The notes beneath the pieces are model-generated. The model did no database searches. It was given only the letters and a program-made list of their open reading frames with translations, and was not told where the DNA came from. From NCBI GenBank assembly GCA_964502995.1, contig CAZCZB010000008.1:1-64000 (forward strand): a DNA stretch of 64,000 nt, read 5' to 3'. Source of the stretch: Bin87 sp964502995 (GTDB taxonomy: Bacteria > Chloroflexota > Dehalococcoidia > Lucifugimonadales > UBA3495). The stretch's first letter is position 1, and every line of letters starts with the position of its first letter. Position numbers and translations under genes: made by a program. Positions 43,028-52,435 of this stretch are shown here, one piece after another.

Positions 43028-43534
43028 ATGACATGGGCGGAAACCATCGTTGACACCCTGAAGAAGTGGGACACGTCGCTGATCGCATACGTGCCCGACA
43101 TATCGATCGACAAGGTAACGAGCATCATCGAGGCCGATCCGTTCTTCCACCTGGTGTCCTGCACCCGGGAGGAGGAGGCCGTCGGTGTCGCCGTCGGCAG
43201 CTACGCGGTGGGTCGCAACGCCGCGGTGTTCATGCAGTCCAGCGGGTTCGGCAACAGCATCAACGGCATCGCGAGCCTGTGCCTGCCGTCCCGCACGCCG
43301 ATCCCGATTTTCATGAACCTGCGCGGACAGGTCGGCGAGTTCAACATCGCCCAGGTGGCAATGGGACGCAACACCAAGCCCATCCTGGACCTGTTCGGCA
43401 TCGCCCACTACACCATCGAGAGCGAAGACCGGATGGACACGCTGCTGGACGGCGTGATGAAGCTGTGCCACGCCCACCGCAATCCGGTGGCAATCTGCAT
43501 GACGCCCATGCTGCACGGAGGAAAAATTGCTTAG
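43028..43534 (+). CDS. TPP-dependent decarboxylase alpha subunit (sulfo-/phosphonopyruvate decarboxylase-like)
   Basis: 168 residues, the Pyr domain of a split TPP enzyme. VSCTREEEAVGVAVGSYAVG carries the catalytic Glu that activates the cofactor. Architecture as in ComD of sulfopyruvate decarboxylase or the Pyr half of phosphonopyruvate decarboxylase. GGAGT upstream of ATG 43028. Its stop overlaps the beta start by eight bases. Which substrate applies cannot be told; no coenzyme M or phosphonate genes are in the window. Confidence 0.78.
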   Translation: MTWAETIVDTLKKWDTSLIAYVPDISIDKVTSIIEADPFFHLVSCTREEEAVGVAVGSYAVGRNAAVFMQSSGFGNSINGIASLCLPSRTPIPIFMNLRGQVGEFNIAQVAMGRNTKPILDLFGIAHYTIESEDRMDTLLDGVMKLCHAHRNPVAICMTPMLHGGKIA

Positions 43535-44084
43535 GTTTGACGCAACACAACTGGTCCTGCGGCACGCCGGTGACTCGCCCATCGTGGGCAACCTCGGCCC
43601 CACCAGCGACGAGCTGTATCACGCCGGTCACCGGGACCGCAATTTCTACACCTATGGCAACATGGGGCTGTGTTCGTCCATCGCGCTGGGCATGGCGGTG
43701 TCCACGGACGACAAGGTGATCTCGCTGGACGGCGACGGCTCGCTCCTGATGAACCTCGGCACGGTTGCGACCATAGGGCGTGAGAAGCCGGAGAACCTCA
43801 TCGTCGTCGTGTGGGACAACGAAGCGTGGGCCCAGACCGGCGGCCAGCCCAGCCACACGGCCACCAACACCAACCTGGAAGACGTGGCCAAATCCTGCGG
43901 CATCGCCAACACCACTACGGTTGACGACCTGGAGACACTGGAAGAAGCAATGAGCCGCGCCATGAACGAGCCGGGCCCCTGGTTCATCGTCGCCAAAATC
44001 GAAGAGGCGCCTGAATACATGCCCGTTGCGCCGGTGGAACCGGAGTTCACGCTGTACCGGTTCCGCAACACCTACGTGGGGTGA
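43527..44084 (+). CDS. TPP-dependent decarboxylase beta subunit
   Basis: 185 residues, the PP domain. The TPP motif is GDGSLLMNLGTVATIG ... NEAWAQTGG (GDG-X-N type), preceded by NMGLCSSIALGMAVSTDDKV. Begins with TTG 43527 after GGAGG, inside the 3' end of the alpha gene, which suggests coupled translation of two halves. Matches ComE-type subunits. Confidence 0.8.
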   Translation: MLRFDATQLVLRHAGDSPIVGNLGPTSDELYHAGHRDRNFYTYGNMGLCSSIALGMAVSTDDKVISLDGDGSLLMNLGTVATIGREKPENLIVVVWDNEAWAQTGGQPSHTATNTNLEDVAKSCGIANTTTVDDLETLEEAMSRAMNEPGPWFIVAKIEEAPEYMPVAPVEPEFTLYRFRNTYVG

Positions 44085-44102
44085 TGGTGGGGCATCGGCG
44101 GG

Positions 44103-44795
44103 TTGAGATACAGCGATTACATCGTCTATGCAGATGAGAGCGGGGATCCGAACCCCACGTCGGTGGACGCGAACTATCCCATTTTCGTATTGAACTTCTG
44201 CGTGTTCCGGAAGGATGAGTATGCGTCGTCGGTGGTGCCTGCGGTGACGGCGTTCAAGTTCGCGCATTTCGGGCACGATATGGTGGTATTACACGAGAAC
44301 GAGATACGTTTGCAACGGCCACCGTTCAGCTTTTTGCGAGACGAACAACAGCGGGCGCTTTTCGTAGCCCGGCTGGACCGGCTAATCAAGCAAGCGGATT
44401 TCACAATCATCGCCGCCGCGATCGACAAGCGCGGGTTGAGGCAACTACATAACCTCTACGAGAGAGCGCTGCGAAATTGTATGGAACTCATTTACGGCTT
44501 TCTACAAAATCTCGGCGAGAGTGATCGAACAACGCACATCATAATGGAGAGTAGAGGTAACAAGGAGGACAGACAACTGGCGGAGGCATTTCGTCGCATT
44601 CGGCATGGCGAAAACCTGTCAGGCCGAACTCTGCCAAGCCTTGATCTTGTATTTGCAGACAAGAAGGTCAACTCGGCCGGATTGCAAATTGCAGATTTGA
44701 CCGCGCGCCCAATTGGGAGGCATTGCATCGACCCGAAACAATCGAACCGCGCTTGGGATGCGATAGAGCCGAAGCTGCTACGCTCTCTGTTGTGA
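44103..44795 (+). CDS. DUF3800 domain protein
   Basis: 230 residues. IVYADESGDPNPTSVDANYP is the DUF3800 N-terminal motif (DESG), with DFTIIAAAIDKRG, THIIMESRGNKEDRQLAEAF and LQIADLTARPIGRHCIDP near the end. The fold is RNase H-like by family description; function unknown, often near mobile or defence genes. TTG start at 44103. Its base composition is visibly less GC-rich than neighbours, suggesting transfer. Confidence 0.78.
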   Translation: MRYSDYIVYADESGDPNPTSVDANYPIFVLNFCVFRKDEYASSVVPAVTAFKFAHFGHDMVVLHENEIRLQRPPFSFLRDEQQRALFVARLDRLIKQADFTIIAAAIDKRGLRQLHNLYERALRNCMELIYGFLQNLGESDRTTHIIMESRGNKEDRQLAEAFRRIRHGENLSGRTLPSLDLVFADKKVNSAGLQIADLTARPIGRHCIDPKQSNRAWDAIEPKLLRSLL

Positions 44796-44837
44796 GGATG
44801 CGAATGGTTGGTGGTTTGCGATTCTGCCGGAATAGGG

Positions 44838-44865
44838 AAAAGCCCCGCAGTAGTCCGGGGCTTTT
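44838..44865 (+). terminator. Intrinsic terminator after the DUF3800 gene
   Basis: AAAAGCCCCG and CGGGGCTTTT, 10-bp stem with an eight-base loop, T-run within the 3' arm. Confidence 0.8.
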
Positions 44866-44895
44866 ACACGGATTGGGAACTACCCTGGCCCTCAA

Positions 44896-44925
44896 CGAAG
44901 GGCCTGTACTACTCAGGGCCCTTCG
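44896..44925. terminator. Second hairpin, CGAAGGGCC stem
   Basis: CGAAGGGCC and GGCCCTTCG around a 12-base loop; no T-run. May be a tandem terminator or an attenuator. Confidence 0.45.
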
Positions 44926-45149
44926 CCGACAGGCAACGCCTGCCTTCAACGCACTTGATCGCTCACGGTCGAGCCGGAGCCAAATCCGCCAGCCGTAACC
45001 ATCCCCAATCACGCTTTAATACTATACTTGCGCCATATAAAGGTCAACGCCCGGTTTGCCACTCCCGCCCCGTTGGTCTATCATTGCAGCAGGCGGCTGC
45101 GGTCGCCTGCTTACGCTTAGAGGACCAGCACTCAGGAGACTACCCCGCG

Positions 45150-46217
45150 ATGACGCAGGCCCCGAGCTCTTCACCAATCGAGACTGATGCCGAACCTGAT
45201 ATTGCGACCGGCGGCGCACACCCGTATCAACTGCTTCCGGACGGACTGACTGCGGACGACATGGTGGAGGTCTGCCGCCAGATGATCCTGGTGCGCACCA
45301 TGGACGAGCGCATCTGGATGATGAACCGCCAGGGCAAGGTTCCCATCGCCGCCTCCTGCCAGGGCCACGAGGCCGCCGAACTCGGTTCGCTGATGGCCGC
45401 GCAGAAGGACGGCGACTGCTTCCTGTTCCCCTACTACCGCGACCTCGCCTTGAAGATGGCCGCCGGACTGACTCCCCGTCAGGTCATGCTGTCGTTCATG
45501 GGCAAGGACGGCGAGCCGTATTCGGGCGCGCGGCAGTTCCCGCTGCAGGGCGCCGACCTGCCCCGCAACATCATCCAGATTTCCAACGTGGTCGCCGCCG
45601 GACTCACCCAGAGCGTGGGGTACGCGCTGGGCTGCAAGATGCTGGGCGAGGACACGGTCACCCTCTGTTATTTCGGCGACGGCGCGTCCAGCCAGGGCGA
45701 AACCCACGAGGCGATGAACTTCGCCGCCATTCACAAGCTCCCCGTGGTGTTCATCTGCGAGAACAACAAGTACGCTATCTCCACACCCCAACTCTCCCAG
45801 ATGGTTATCAGCGACGTGGCGGCGCGCGCCGAGGGTTACGGATTCCCCGGTTTCACCATCGACGGCATGGATTTCGTCGCGTGCTACGAGGCGACGCGGC
45901 AGGGCATCGAGCATGCCCGCCGGGATGGCCCCGTGCTGATCGAAATGAAGGTCGAGCGGTTCATGCCGCACACCACCGACGATGACGACCGCCGCTACCG
46001 TGATCGGGATGCGGTGGACGCAGCAAGGCAATACGACCCCGTCGCGGTGTTCCCGGCGCAGATGGTCGAGCGCGGACTGGTTGCCCAGGATCAAATCGAC
46101 CGGTTCCGGGCCGAGGCCACCCAGCAGGTCAACGACGCGACGGACTTTGCCGACGAAGCTTCGCCGCCGGATGCGTCCACTATCTACGATCACCTTTACG
46201 TGGAAGGGGGTGCCTGA
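45150..46217 (+). CDS. 2-oxoacid dehydrogenase E1 alpha (branched-chain type)
   Basis: 355 residues. GDGASSQGETHEAMNFAAIH is the TPP motif, with CENNKYAISTPQ (Asn) and the YYRDLALKMAAGLTP segment of the branched-chain family (BkdA1-like) rather than classic PDH. Decarboxylates a branched 2-oxoacid or pyruvate and loads lipoyl-E2. AGGAG at 45134-45138 before ATG 45150. The final TGA overlaps the next ATG (TGATG), so subunits are coupled. Confidence 0.88.
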   Translation: MTQAPSSSPIETDAEPDIATGGAHPYQLLPDGLTADDMVEVCRQMILVRTMDERIWMMNRQGKVPIAASCQGHEAAELGSLMAAQKDGDCFLFPYYRDLALKMAAGLTPRQVMLSFMGKDGEPYSGARQFPLQGADLPRNIIQISNVVAAGLTQSVGYALGCKMLGEDTVTLCYFGDGASSQGETHEAMNFAAIHKLPVVFICENNKYAISTPQLSQMVISDVAARAEGYGFPGFTIDGMDFVACYEATRQGIEHARRDGPVLIEMKVERFMPHTTDDDDRRYRDRDAVDAARQYDPVAVFPAQMVERGLVAQDQIDRFRAEATQQVNDATDFADEASPPDASTIYDHLYVEGGA

Positions 46218-47200
46218 TGCCGGAGATGACGGTTATCGAGGCCGTGCGTTCGGCGCTGCACGAGGAGATGGAGCGCGACGAACGCGTCTTCGTCATGGGC
46301 GAGGACGTGGGCCAGCGCGGTGGCGTTTTCCTGGCAACCCAGGGGTTCATCGAGGATTTCGGACCGCAGCGGGTGATGGACACCCCGCTGGCAGAGGCGT
46401 CAATCATGGGCATCGCGCTGGGCGCGGCGTTCCGTGGGATGCGCCCGATTCCCGAGGTGCAGTTTTCCGATTTCGTGTGGCCCAGCGTCAACCAGTTGAT
46501 TGGAGAAGCCGCCCGCGTCCACTACGGCACCAACGGCGCGTTGAAGGTTCCGATGACCGTGCGTATCCCCTACGGCGGCGGCATACGCGGCGGGCTGTTC
46601 CACTCGCAGAACGTCGAGACGCTGTTCTTTCACACCCCGGGCCTGCTGGTCGTGACCCCGTCCACACCCTACGAGGCCAAGGGGCTGCTCAAGTCTGCAA
46701 TACGCGACGACAACCCCGTGATATTCCTGGAGCACAAGAAAACCTACCGCCTGGTGCGCGGAGAAGTGCCCGATGAGGAATACACCCTGCCCATCGGCCC
46801 GGCTGACATCAAGCGCGTTGGTTCCGACGTTACCGTCGTCAGCTACGGGCTGGCGATGCATTACTGCCTGGCGGCGGCGGCGGCGGTGGCCGACGACGGC
46901 ATCAGCGCCGAGGTTGTGGATCTACGCACCCTGAAACCGCTGGATACCGCAACCATCCTGGAATCGGTGCAGAAGACCGGCAAACTCCTGGTGGTTCACG
47001 AGGACAACATCAGCGGCGGCATGGGAGCGGAGATTGCGGCGCTGGCGGCGGACGAGGCGTTCGAGTACCTGGACGCGCCCATCGCCCGGCTGTGCGGACC
47101 GGACGTTCCGACGATGCCCTTCGCCCAGACGCTGGAAGACGCCTACATGCCCAGCCCCCAGTCGATTGCATCTGAAATCCGCCGGCTGGCCGCCTACTGA
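46217..47200 (+). CDS. 2-oxoacid dehydrogenase E1 beta
   Basis: 327 residues. VFVMGEDVGQRGGVFLATQG, VMDTPLAEASIMGIALGAAF and GGGIRGGLFHSQNVETLFFH match E1 beta; the GEDVG-GGVF pattern is that of branched-chain enzymes. Start overlaps the alpha stop. Forms the alpha2beta2 E1 with the preceding gene. Confidence 0.9.
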   Translation: MPEMTVIEAVRSALHEEMERDERVFVMGEDVGQRGGVFLATQGFIEDFGPQRVMDTPLAEASIMGIALGAAFRGMRPIPEVQFSDFVWPSVNQLIGEAARVHYGTNGALKVPMTVRIPYGGGIRGGLFHSQNVETLFFHTPGLLVVTPSTPYEAKGLLKSAIRDDNPVIFLEHKKTYRLVRGEVPDEEYTLPIGPADIKRVGSDVTVVSYGLAMHYCLAAAAAVADDGISAEVVDLRTLKPLDTATILESVQKTGKLLVVHEDNISGGMGAEIAALAADEAFEYLDAPIARLCGPDVPTMPFAQTLEDAYMPSPQSIASEIRRLAAY

Positions 47201-47227
47201 CCGCCCGCGCACGCAAGGGAAAGACCA

Positions 47228-48640
47228 TTGGCAGAGTTGATCGAACTCCCCCACGTCGGTGAGAGTGTCGTCGAAGGCACCATCGGCAAGTGGCTCAAGC
47301 AGCCGGGCGACCGGGTTGAACGCTACGACCCGTTGGTGGAAGTCGTAACCGACAAGGTCACGATGGAATTGCCGTCCCCGGTGGCGGGCGAACTGCTCCG
47401 CATCATTGCCCAGGAGGGAGAAACCGTCCCCATGGGCGCGCCCATCGCCGAGGTGGAAACGGAAGGCGGGCAAACTGCGACAACCCCTGCGACCCCGACG
47501 TCTGTTCAGTCGCTGCCGCCCGTAGCGTCCCAACCAACACCACGAAGGGAACCCGCGTCAGCCGTGCCGGTGGCATATCTCATCGACGCGCAGCCGGTTG
47601 GGCCCACGGGTGGCTCCGCCGTGGAAGCCCGGGAGGAAGCGACGGATACCGAACCCGCACAGCCGGCGATTCCGTCGGTTGCGGCGGTGATCGAGCGAGA
47701 GGTCGAGGACATCGACGATGGTCGCTCCGGGCGAACGCGCGGCCCCAATCGCCTGTCGCCCGCGGTGCGCCGCTTGGCCCGCGAACACAGCATCGACGTT
47801 GACCGCATCACCGGCACCGGCATGGGCGGGCGTGTGACGCGCAACGACGTGCAGAAGTACATCGAATCCGGCGCGGCCGCCAAACCTGCGGCGCCGGCAA
47901 TCGTGACGCCCGCGCCGGCTGCGCAACCCGTTGCGGTTGGGCCGGATGACGAAACCGTGCCGCTGACTCCCGTCCGTCGCATGATTGCGGAGGCCATGGA
48001 GCGTTCGGTCAGGGAAATTCCCCACGCCTGGAGCATGGTGGAGGTGGACATAACCGATCTGGTGGCGCTGCGGAACCGCGAACGGGACAATTTCCAGGGC
48101 CGGGAGGGCGTCAACCTGACCTACCTGCCCTTTGCGCTGAAGGCGGTTGCGGGAGCCCTGAAAGACAACCCGACCCTCAACGCGTCCTGGGGCGGCGACC
48201 ATGTGGTCCTCAAACGGCGGATCAACCTGGGAATCGCGGTTGCGGCCCCCACCGGGCTGGTGGTTCCCGTGATCCACGACGCCGACCGGCTCAGCATCGC
48301 GGGGCTGGCCCACGCGGTGGCCGATCTTTCCGGGCGGGCGCGATCCGGCGCACTGCGTCTGGAGGACGTGCAGGGCGGCACATTCACGGTGAACAACACC
48401 GGAGCGTTGGGCAGCGTGCTGGGCGGGCCGATCATCAACCACCCGCAGGCCGCGATCATGACCACCGAGGCCGTGCAGCAGCGCCCGGTGGTCGTCAACG
48501 ACGCCATCGCCATCCGGTGGATGATGAACCTGTGCATGTCTTTTGACCATCGGATCAACGACGGCGCCGAAGCGGGGGCATTCCTGCAATCGGTCAAGAG
48601 TCGCCTTGAGGTTTTCGATGGCGACACTCCCATCTACTGA
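47228..48640 (+). CDS. Dihydrolipoyl acyltransferase E2
   Basis: 470 residues. Lipoyl domain ~1-78 with the lipoylated Lys in VTDKVTMELPSP; a long Pro/Ala linker; the E1/E3-binding domain near 180-220 (LSPAVRRLAREHSIDVDRIT); and the catalytic domain from ~245 ending with CMSFDHRINDGAEAGAFLQS (catalytic His in DHR). One lipoyl domain only. TTG start with AGGGAAAG upstream. No E3 (dihydrolipoamide dehydrogenase) gene follows; it must be elsewhere. Confidence 0.92.
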   Translation: MAELIELPHVGESVVEGTIGKWLKQPGDRVERYDPLVEVVTDKVTMELPSPVAGELLRIIAQEGETVPMGAPIAEVETEGGQTATTPATPTSVQSLPPVASQPTPRREPASAVPVAYLIDAQPVGPTGGSAVEAREEATDTEPAQPAIPSVAAVIEREVEDIDDGRSGRTRGPNRLSPAVRRLAREHSIDVDRITGTGMGGRVTRNDVQKYIESGAAAKPAAPAIVTPAPAAQPVAVGPDDETVPLTPVRRMIAEAMERSVREIPHAWSMVEVDITDLVALRNRERDNFQGREGVNLTYLPFALKAVAGALKDNPTLNASWGGDHVVLKRRINLGIAVAAPTGLVVPVIHDADRLSIAGLAHAVADLSGRARSGALRLEDVQGGTFTVNNTGALGSVLGGPIINHPQAAIMTTEAVQQRPVVVNDAIAIRWMMNLCMSFDHRINDGAEAGAFLQSVKSRLEVFDGDTPIY

Positions 48641-49310
48641 GTCGCCGACGGCAGTTGAACCGGGCGTCTGCCGGGTGATCCGGGCCGGCGTTCTGCCCTA
48701 CCGGGCCGCGTGGCAGCGGCAGCTTGAAATCGTCCAGGGTGTTCGCGATGGTACCCATCCCGAAACCCTGGCGTTGCTGGAGCATCCGCACACCTACACG
48801 CGGGGCCGGCTTGCCCCCGACGGCGACCTGCTGTCGAACCCGCAGGAACTGGCCGCCCAAGGCATCGAGGTGGTGGAAACCGACCGCGGCGGCCTGATTA
48901 CCTACCACGGCCCCGGGCAACTCGTTGCGTATCCCATCATCCGTTTGCGCGGACGCGGCGGGCCGCACTGGTACGTGCGGACATTGGAAGGAGTGATCAT
49001 CCGGAGCCTGGCCGAGTTTGGGTTGCCAGCGACAACCGTGGAGGGACTGACCGGCGTCTGGACCACTGACGGACGACGAAAGATCGCCGCCATCGGGGTG
49101 AAGATCGCCAGCGGGGTCGCGTATCACGGGTTTGCCATCAACGTTGACCCGGACCTGTCCATGTTCGACGGAATCATCCCGTGCGGCATCACAGACCGGG
49201 ATGTCACATCGATGGCCGCCGAACTCGGCGTTGCTCCTGCAATGGGCGATGTGATGACCACCGTGGCCCGCGAGTTTTGCGCGCAATTCGGACTGCAGGA
49301 GAGGTGGTGA
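48618..49310 (+). CDS. lipB: Octanoyltransferase LipB
   Basis: 230 residues. LLEHPHTYTRGRL, GLITYHGPGQLVAYPIIRLR (LipB signature) and KIAAIGVKIASGVAYHGFAI with the catalytic Lys, then GIIPCGITDRDVTSM with the catalytic Cys. Transfers octanoyl from ACP to E2 lipoyl domains. Its start overlaps the E2 3' end by 23 bases (TTGAGG upstream), tying lipoylation to the dehydrogenase it serves. lipA is not in the window. Confidence 0.93.
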   Translation: MATLPSTESPTAVEPGVCRVIRAGVLPYRAAWQRQLEIVQGVRDGTHPETLALLEHPHTYTRGRLAPDGDLLSNPQELAAQGIEVVETDRGGLITYHGPGQLVAYPIIRLRGRGGPHWYVRTLEGVIIRSLAEFGLPATTVEGLTGVWTTDGRRKIAAIGVKIASGVAYHGFAINVDPDLSMFDGIIPCGITDRDVTSMAAELGVAPAMGDVMTTVAREFCAQFGLQERW

Positions 49311-49314
49311 CCCG

Positions 49315-50862
49315 ATGCGGTACGACGTGATCATAGTGGGCGGCGGCTCGGCGGGCTGCGTGCTGGCAACGCGGCTGTCGGAGGACCCGAACCGGTCGGT
49401 GCTGCTGCTGGAAGCCGGTCCGGACTTCGCCGATTTTGAGCATGTGCCCACGGAATTGCGCGACGGTTCCAGCCAGGAAGCATCGACTCCGGGCGCGCCG
49501 TTCAACTGGTCATATCGAGCGACCGGCACCGACCGGCAGGCCCGCCCCATGGACATTGCCCGGGGCCGCGTGATCGGAGGCTCGGGCTCGGTGAACGGCC
49601 AGGTGTTCCTGCGCGGTTTGCCGGAGGATTACGACTCCTGGGCCGCGCAGGGCAACGACCAATGGGGCTACCGGCAAGTGTTACCCAGTTTCCGAAGGTT
49701 GGAATCCGACCGGGACGTGCATGACGATTTCCACGGCAACGACGGGCCCATTCCCGTGGTGCGGTCCCCGCGAGACGGGTGGCATCCCTTCCAGCACGCT
49801 TTCGTGGACACCTGCCTTTCGATGGGATACCGGGAAGACCCGGACATGAACCACCCTGATTCCGGCGGCGTCGGCGCGGCCCCCATGAACAATCCGGCCG
49901 GCGTCCGCATGAGCGCTGCGTTGGCCCACCTGTCGGCAGCCAGGCACCGCCTTAACCTGACGATTCGCGGCAACGTGGTGGCCCGACGCATTCTGTTCGA
50001 CGGCCAAACGGCGGTGGGTATTGAGGCAGAGAGCGGCGACGAACGGTTCGAGGTGTTCGGCGACGAGATCGTCATCAGTTGTAGCGGCATCGCGTCGCCC
50101 CAATTGTTGATGCTTTCGGGCATCGGCCCGGCCGACCATCTGCGGGAGCTGGGAATCCCGGTGATCAAAGACCTGCCGGGCGTAGGCCGGAACCTCAGGG
50201 ACCACCCGCTGGTGTACGTGGACACGGCCTTGCAGCCGGATTACGTCGAGCCGAACTTTGGAGGCTCACGCATCCAGACGATGCTGCGGTTCACCACCCA
50301 GGGATCGGCCACCCGCAACGATATGCAGGTGTACGTGAACAACGTGGCGTCGGGTCCGAGTCCTTTGGGCAGCGGGCCGGGGACTGATCAACGAATGCTG
50401 CGGATGACGTGCATCCTGCAGCAGGCGGAGAGCGCCGGCGTATTGCGGTTGGCGTCCGCAGACCCCAGCGACAAGCCTCACATCGACTACCGCTATCTGC
50501 AGAGCGAGAACGACCGGCGACGCCTGCGAGAGGCCGTGAGGCTGTGCCGGGAAATACTGTCCCAACCGGCTTTTGCGACGGTGGTCGATGGCCCCGTGTC
50601 GCCGTCGGCCTCGGAGATTGATAACGATGCCGAGTTGGACGATTGGCTGCTCCGCAACGTGTTCACCACCTTCCACACCTCGGGGTCGTGCAAGATGGGG
50701 CCCGCGACCGACGGTATGGCCGTGGTTGACCAATACTGTCGCGTTCACGGCGTGAGCAACCTGCGCGTGGTTGACATATCGATCTGCCCCAACGTGGTGA
50801 GCGCGAACACCAACGCCACGGCCGTGATGATCGGCGAACGCGCGGCCGAGTTCTTCGGCTGA
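49315..50862 (+). CDS. GMC-family FAD oxidoreductase (choline dehydrogenase-like)
   Basis: 515 residues. N-terminal FAD motif DVIIVGGGSAGCVLATRLSE, the GMC signature 1 region ARGRVIGGSGSVNGQVFLRG and signature 2 GIASPQLLMLSGIGPADHLR. The C-terminus has the active-site His in TFHTSGSCKMG and a second in the PNVVSANTNATAVMIGERAA block. Oxidises an alcohol or sugar-like substrate; identity unknown. Starts five bases after lipB. Confidence 0.9.
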   Translation: MRYDVIIVGGGSAGCVLATRLSEDPNRSVLLLEAGPDFADFEHVPTELRDGSSQEASTPGAPFNWSYRATGTDRQARPMDIARGRVIGGSGSVNGQVFLRGLPEDYDSWAAQGNDQWGYRQVLPSFRRLESDRDVHDDFHGNDGPIPVVRSPRDGWHPFQHAFVDTCLSMGYREDPDMNHPDSGGVGAAPMNNPAGVRMSAALAHLSAARHRLNLTIRGNVVARRILFDGQTAVGIEAESGDERFEVFGDEIVISCSGIASPQLLMLSGIGPADHLRELGIPVIKDLPGVGRNLRDHPLVYVDTALQPDYVEPNFGGSRIQTMLRFTTQGSATRNDMQVYVNNVASGPSPLGSGPGTDQRMLRMTCILQQAESAGVLRLASADPSDKPHIDYRYLQSENDRRRLREAVRLCREILSQPAFATVVDGPVSPSASEIDNDAELDDWLLRNVFTTFHTSGSCKMGPATDGMAVVDQYCRVHGVSNLRVVDISICPNVVSANTNATAVMIGERAAEFFG

Positions 50863-50920
50863 ATCCCTGCGCTATAATTGCGGGGCAATTCCGCGCCCCG
50901 GCGCAACCGGAGACTGTCCC

Positions 50921-52105
50921 ATGCCGATTTCCGAATACGTCAGCCGTTCCATGGAGGAAGGCGGGTGGATCCGCCGCATGTTCGAGGTGGGGATTGCGCT
51001 CAAAGCGCAGTACGGCGACGAGAACGTATTCGACCTGTCGCTGGGCAACCCGATCATGGAGCCCCCGGCCGAGTTTCACGCCGAACTGCTCCGCATCGCC
51101 AGCGACCCCTCGCCGGGGATGCACCGGTACATGCCCAACGCCGGCTATCCCGAAACGCGGCAGGCCGTGGCCAATACCCTCTCCGGCGAGACCGGCCTGG
51201 CTTTCGGTGCTGGCGACATCCTGATGACCTGCGGCGCGGCCGGCGCGGCCAACGTGGTGCTGCGGGCCATACTCAACCCGGGCGATGAGGTGATCATCCT
51301 CTCGCCGTTCTTCGCGGAGTACACCTACTACATCCAGAACCACAACGGCGTGCCGGTCATCGTGCCAACCGACTCCGATTTCGGTTTGGACCTGGATGCC
51401 ATCGACGCGGCCATCACGCCGCGCACGCGGGCCGTGATGCTCAACTCCCCCAACAATCCGTCCGGCGTGGTCTATCCCACCGAGGACGTGAAGGCCCTGG
51501 CCGACGTGCTGCGACAGGCGGAGCAGCGGTTCGGGTCCGAGATTTTCATCATCAGCGACGAACCGTACCGCCGCATCATCTACGATGGACTGGTGTACCC
51601 ACAGGTGTTCCCTCACTACGAGCGCACCATCGTGGTGAACTCCCACGCCAAGGATCTGGGGTTGCCGGGCGAGCGCATCGGCCACATCGCGGTGCATCCC
51701 GACTACGAGAACAAGGCGGAGTTGGTTGACGGCCTGGTTTTCTGCAACCGCGTTTTGGGGTTCGTGAACGCGCCGGCATTGATGCAGCACGTCGTGAGGG
51801 CGGTGCAGGACGCATCGGTGGATGTGGCCGAGTACCAGCGGAAACGCGATTTCCTGTACGACAACCTCACCGGCATGGGCTACTCGGTGGTGAAGCCGCA
51901 GGGGGCGTTCTACCTGTTCCCGCGCTCTCCGCTGGACGACGACGAAGCATTCGTCGCGGCCCTGCAGGAGTACAACGTGCTGGTGGTGCCGGGCAAGGGG
52001 TTCGGCACTCCCGGGCACTTCCGCATTTCCTACTGCCTCGACGACCGCGTGCTGGAAGGATCAATGGACGGATTCGCCCGCGCCGCGGAGCAATACCTGG
52101 CGTAA
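50921..52105 (+). CDS. Class I/II PLP-dependent aminotransferase
   Basis: 394 residues. LSLGNPIMEPPAEFHAELLR, MTCGAAGAANVVLRAILNPG, LNSPNNPSGVVYPTEDV and FIISDEPYRRIIYD (Asp to PLP) precede the Schiff-base Lys in NSHAKDLGLPGERIG. Usual length for the aspartate aminotransferase fold; substrate unassigned. Ends just before the tandem-repeat region. Confidence 0.89.
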   Translation: MPISEYVSRSMEEGGWIRRMFEVGIALKAQYGDENVFDLSLGNPIMEPPAEFHAELLRIASDPSPGMHRYMPNAGYPETRQAVANTLSGETGLAFGAGDILMTCGAAGAANVVLRAILNPGDEVIILSPFFAEYTYYIQNHNGVPVIVPTDSDFGLDLDAIDAAITPRTRAVMLNSPNNPSGVVYPTEDVKALADVLRQAEQRFGSEIFIISDEPYRRIIYDGLVYPQVFPHYERTIVVNSHAKDLGLPGERIGHIAVHPDYENKAELVDGLVFCNRVLGFVNAPALMQHVVRAVQDASVDVAEYQRKRDFLYDNLTGMGYSVVKPQGAFYLFPRSPLDDDEAFVAALQEYNVLVVPGKGFGTPGHFRISYCLDDRVLEGSMDGFARAAEQYLA

Positions 52106-52132
52106 GCGCCGCCGGCCGCTGAACCTGCGCCC

Positions 52133-52398
52133 GCCAACCGCCCATCCGGGAACCCACCACCCGCCCATCTGGGAACGGCCAACCGCCCATCTGGGAACGG
52201 CCAACCGCCCATCTGGGAACGGCCAACCGCCCATCTGNNNNNNNNNNNNNNNNNNNNNNNNNNNNNNNNNNNNNNNNNNNNNNNNNNNNNNNNNNNNNNN
52301 NNNNNNNNNNNNNNNNNNNNNNNNNNNNNNNNNNNNNGGAACGGCCAACCGCCCATCCGGGAACCACCAACCGCCCATCCGGGAACCACCAACCGCGC
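52133..52398. repeat. 22-bp tandem repeat interrupted by an assembly gap
   Basis: Units of CCAACCGCCCATCTGGGAAC plus GG (22 bp), about four and a half before and about two and a half after the gap, with CTGGG/CCGGG variants. True copy number is unknown. The right end fades into a degraded dispersed-repeat end near 52391 (CATCCTGAGCCAGTCGAAGG). Confidence 0.88.
52238..52337. other. Assembly gap (100 N)
   Basis: Exactly 100 undetermined bases inside the tandem repeat, a scaffolding placeholder rather than a measured length. Confidence 0.97.
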
Positions 52399-52435
52399 AT
52401 CCTGAGCCAGTCGAAGGATGAGGGAAGGCGCCGGG

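Larger units (their letters stand above)
44796..45149. other. Spacer with two hairpins before the 2-oxoacid dehydrogenase operon
   Basis: No gene seen. Two terminator-like hairpins (44838-44865, 44896-44925). TATACT at 45023 could be a -10 element for the operon, with no good -35. Confidence 0.5.

Noticed and set aside
44896..44925. tRNA or other structured RNA in the spacer at 44.9 kb
   Set aside because: Only two simple hairpins are present; no cloverleaf or conserved RNA motif could be traced.
52133..52398. CRISPR array candidate
   Set aside because: The 22-bp units are head-to-tail with no unique spacers, and no cas genes are near; it is a simple tandem repeat.
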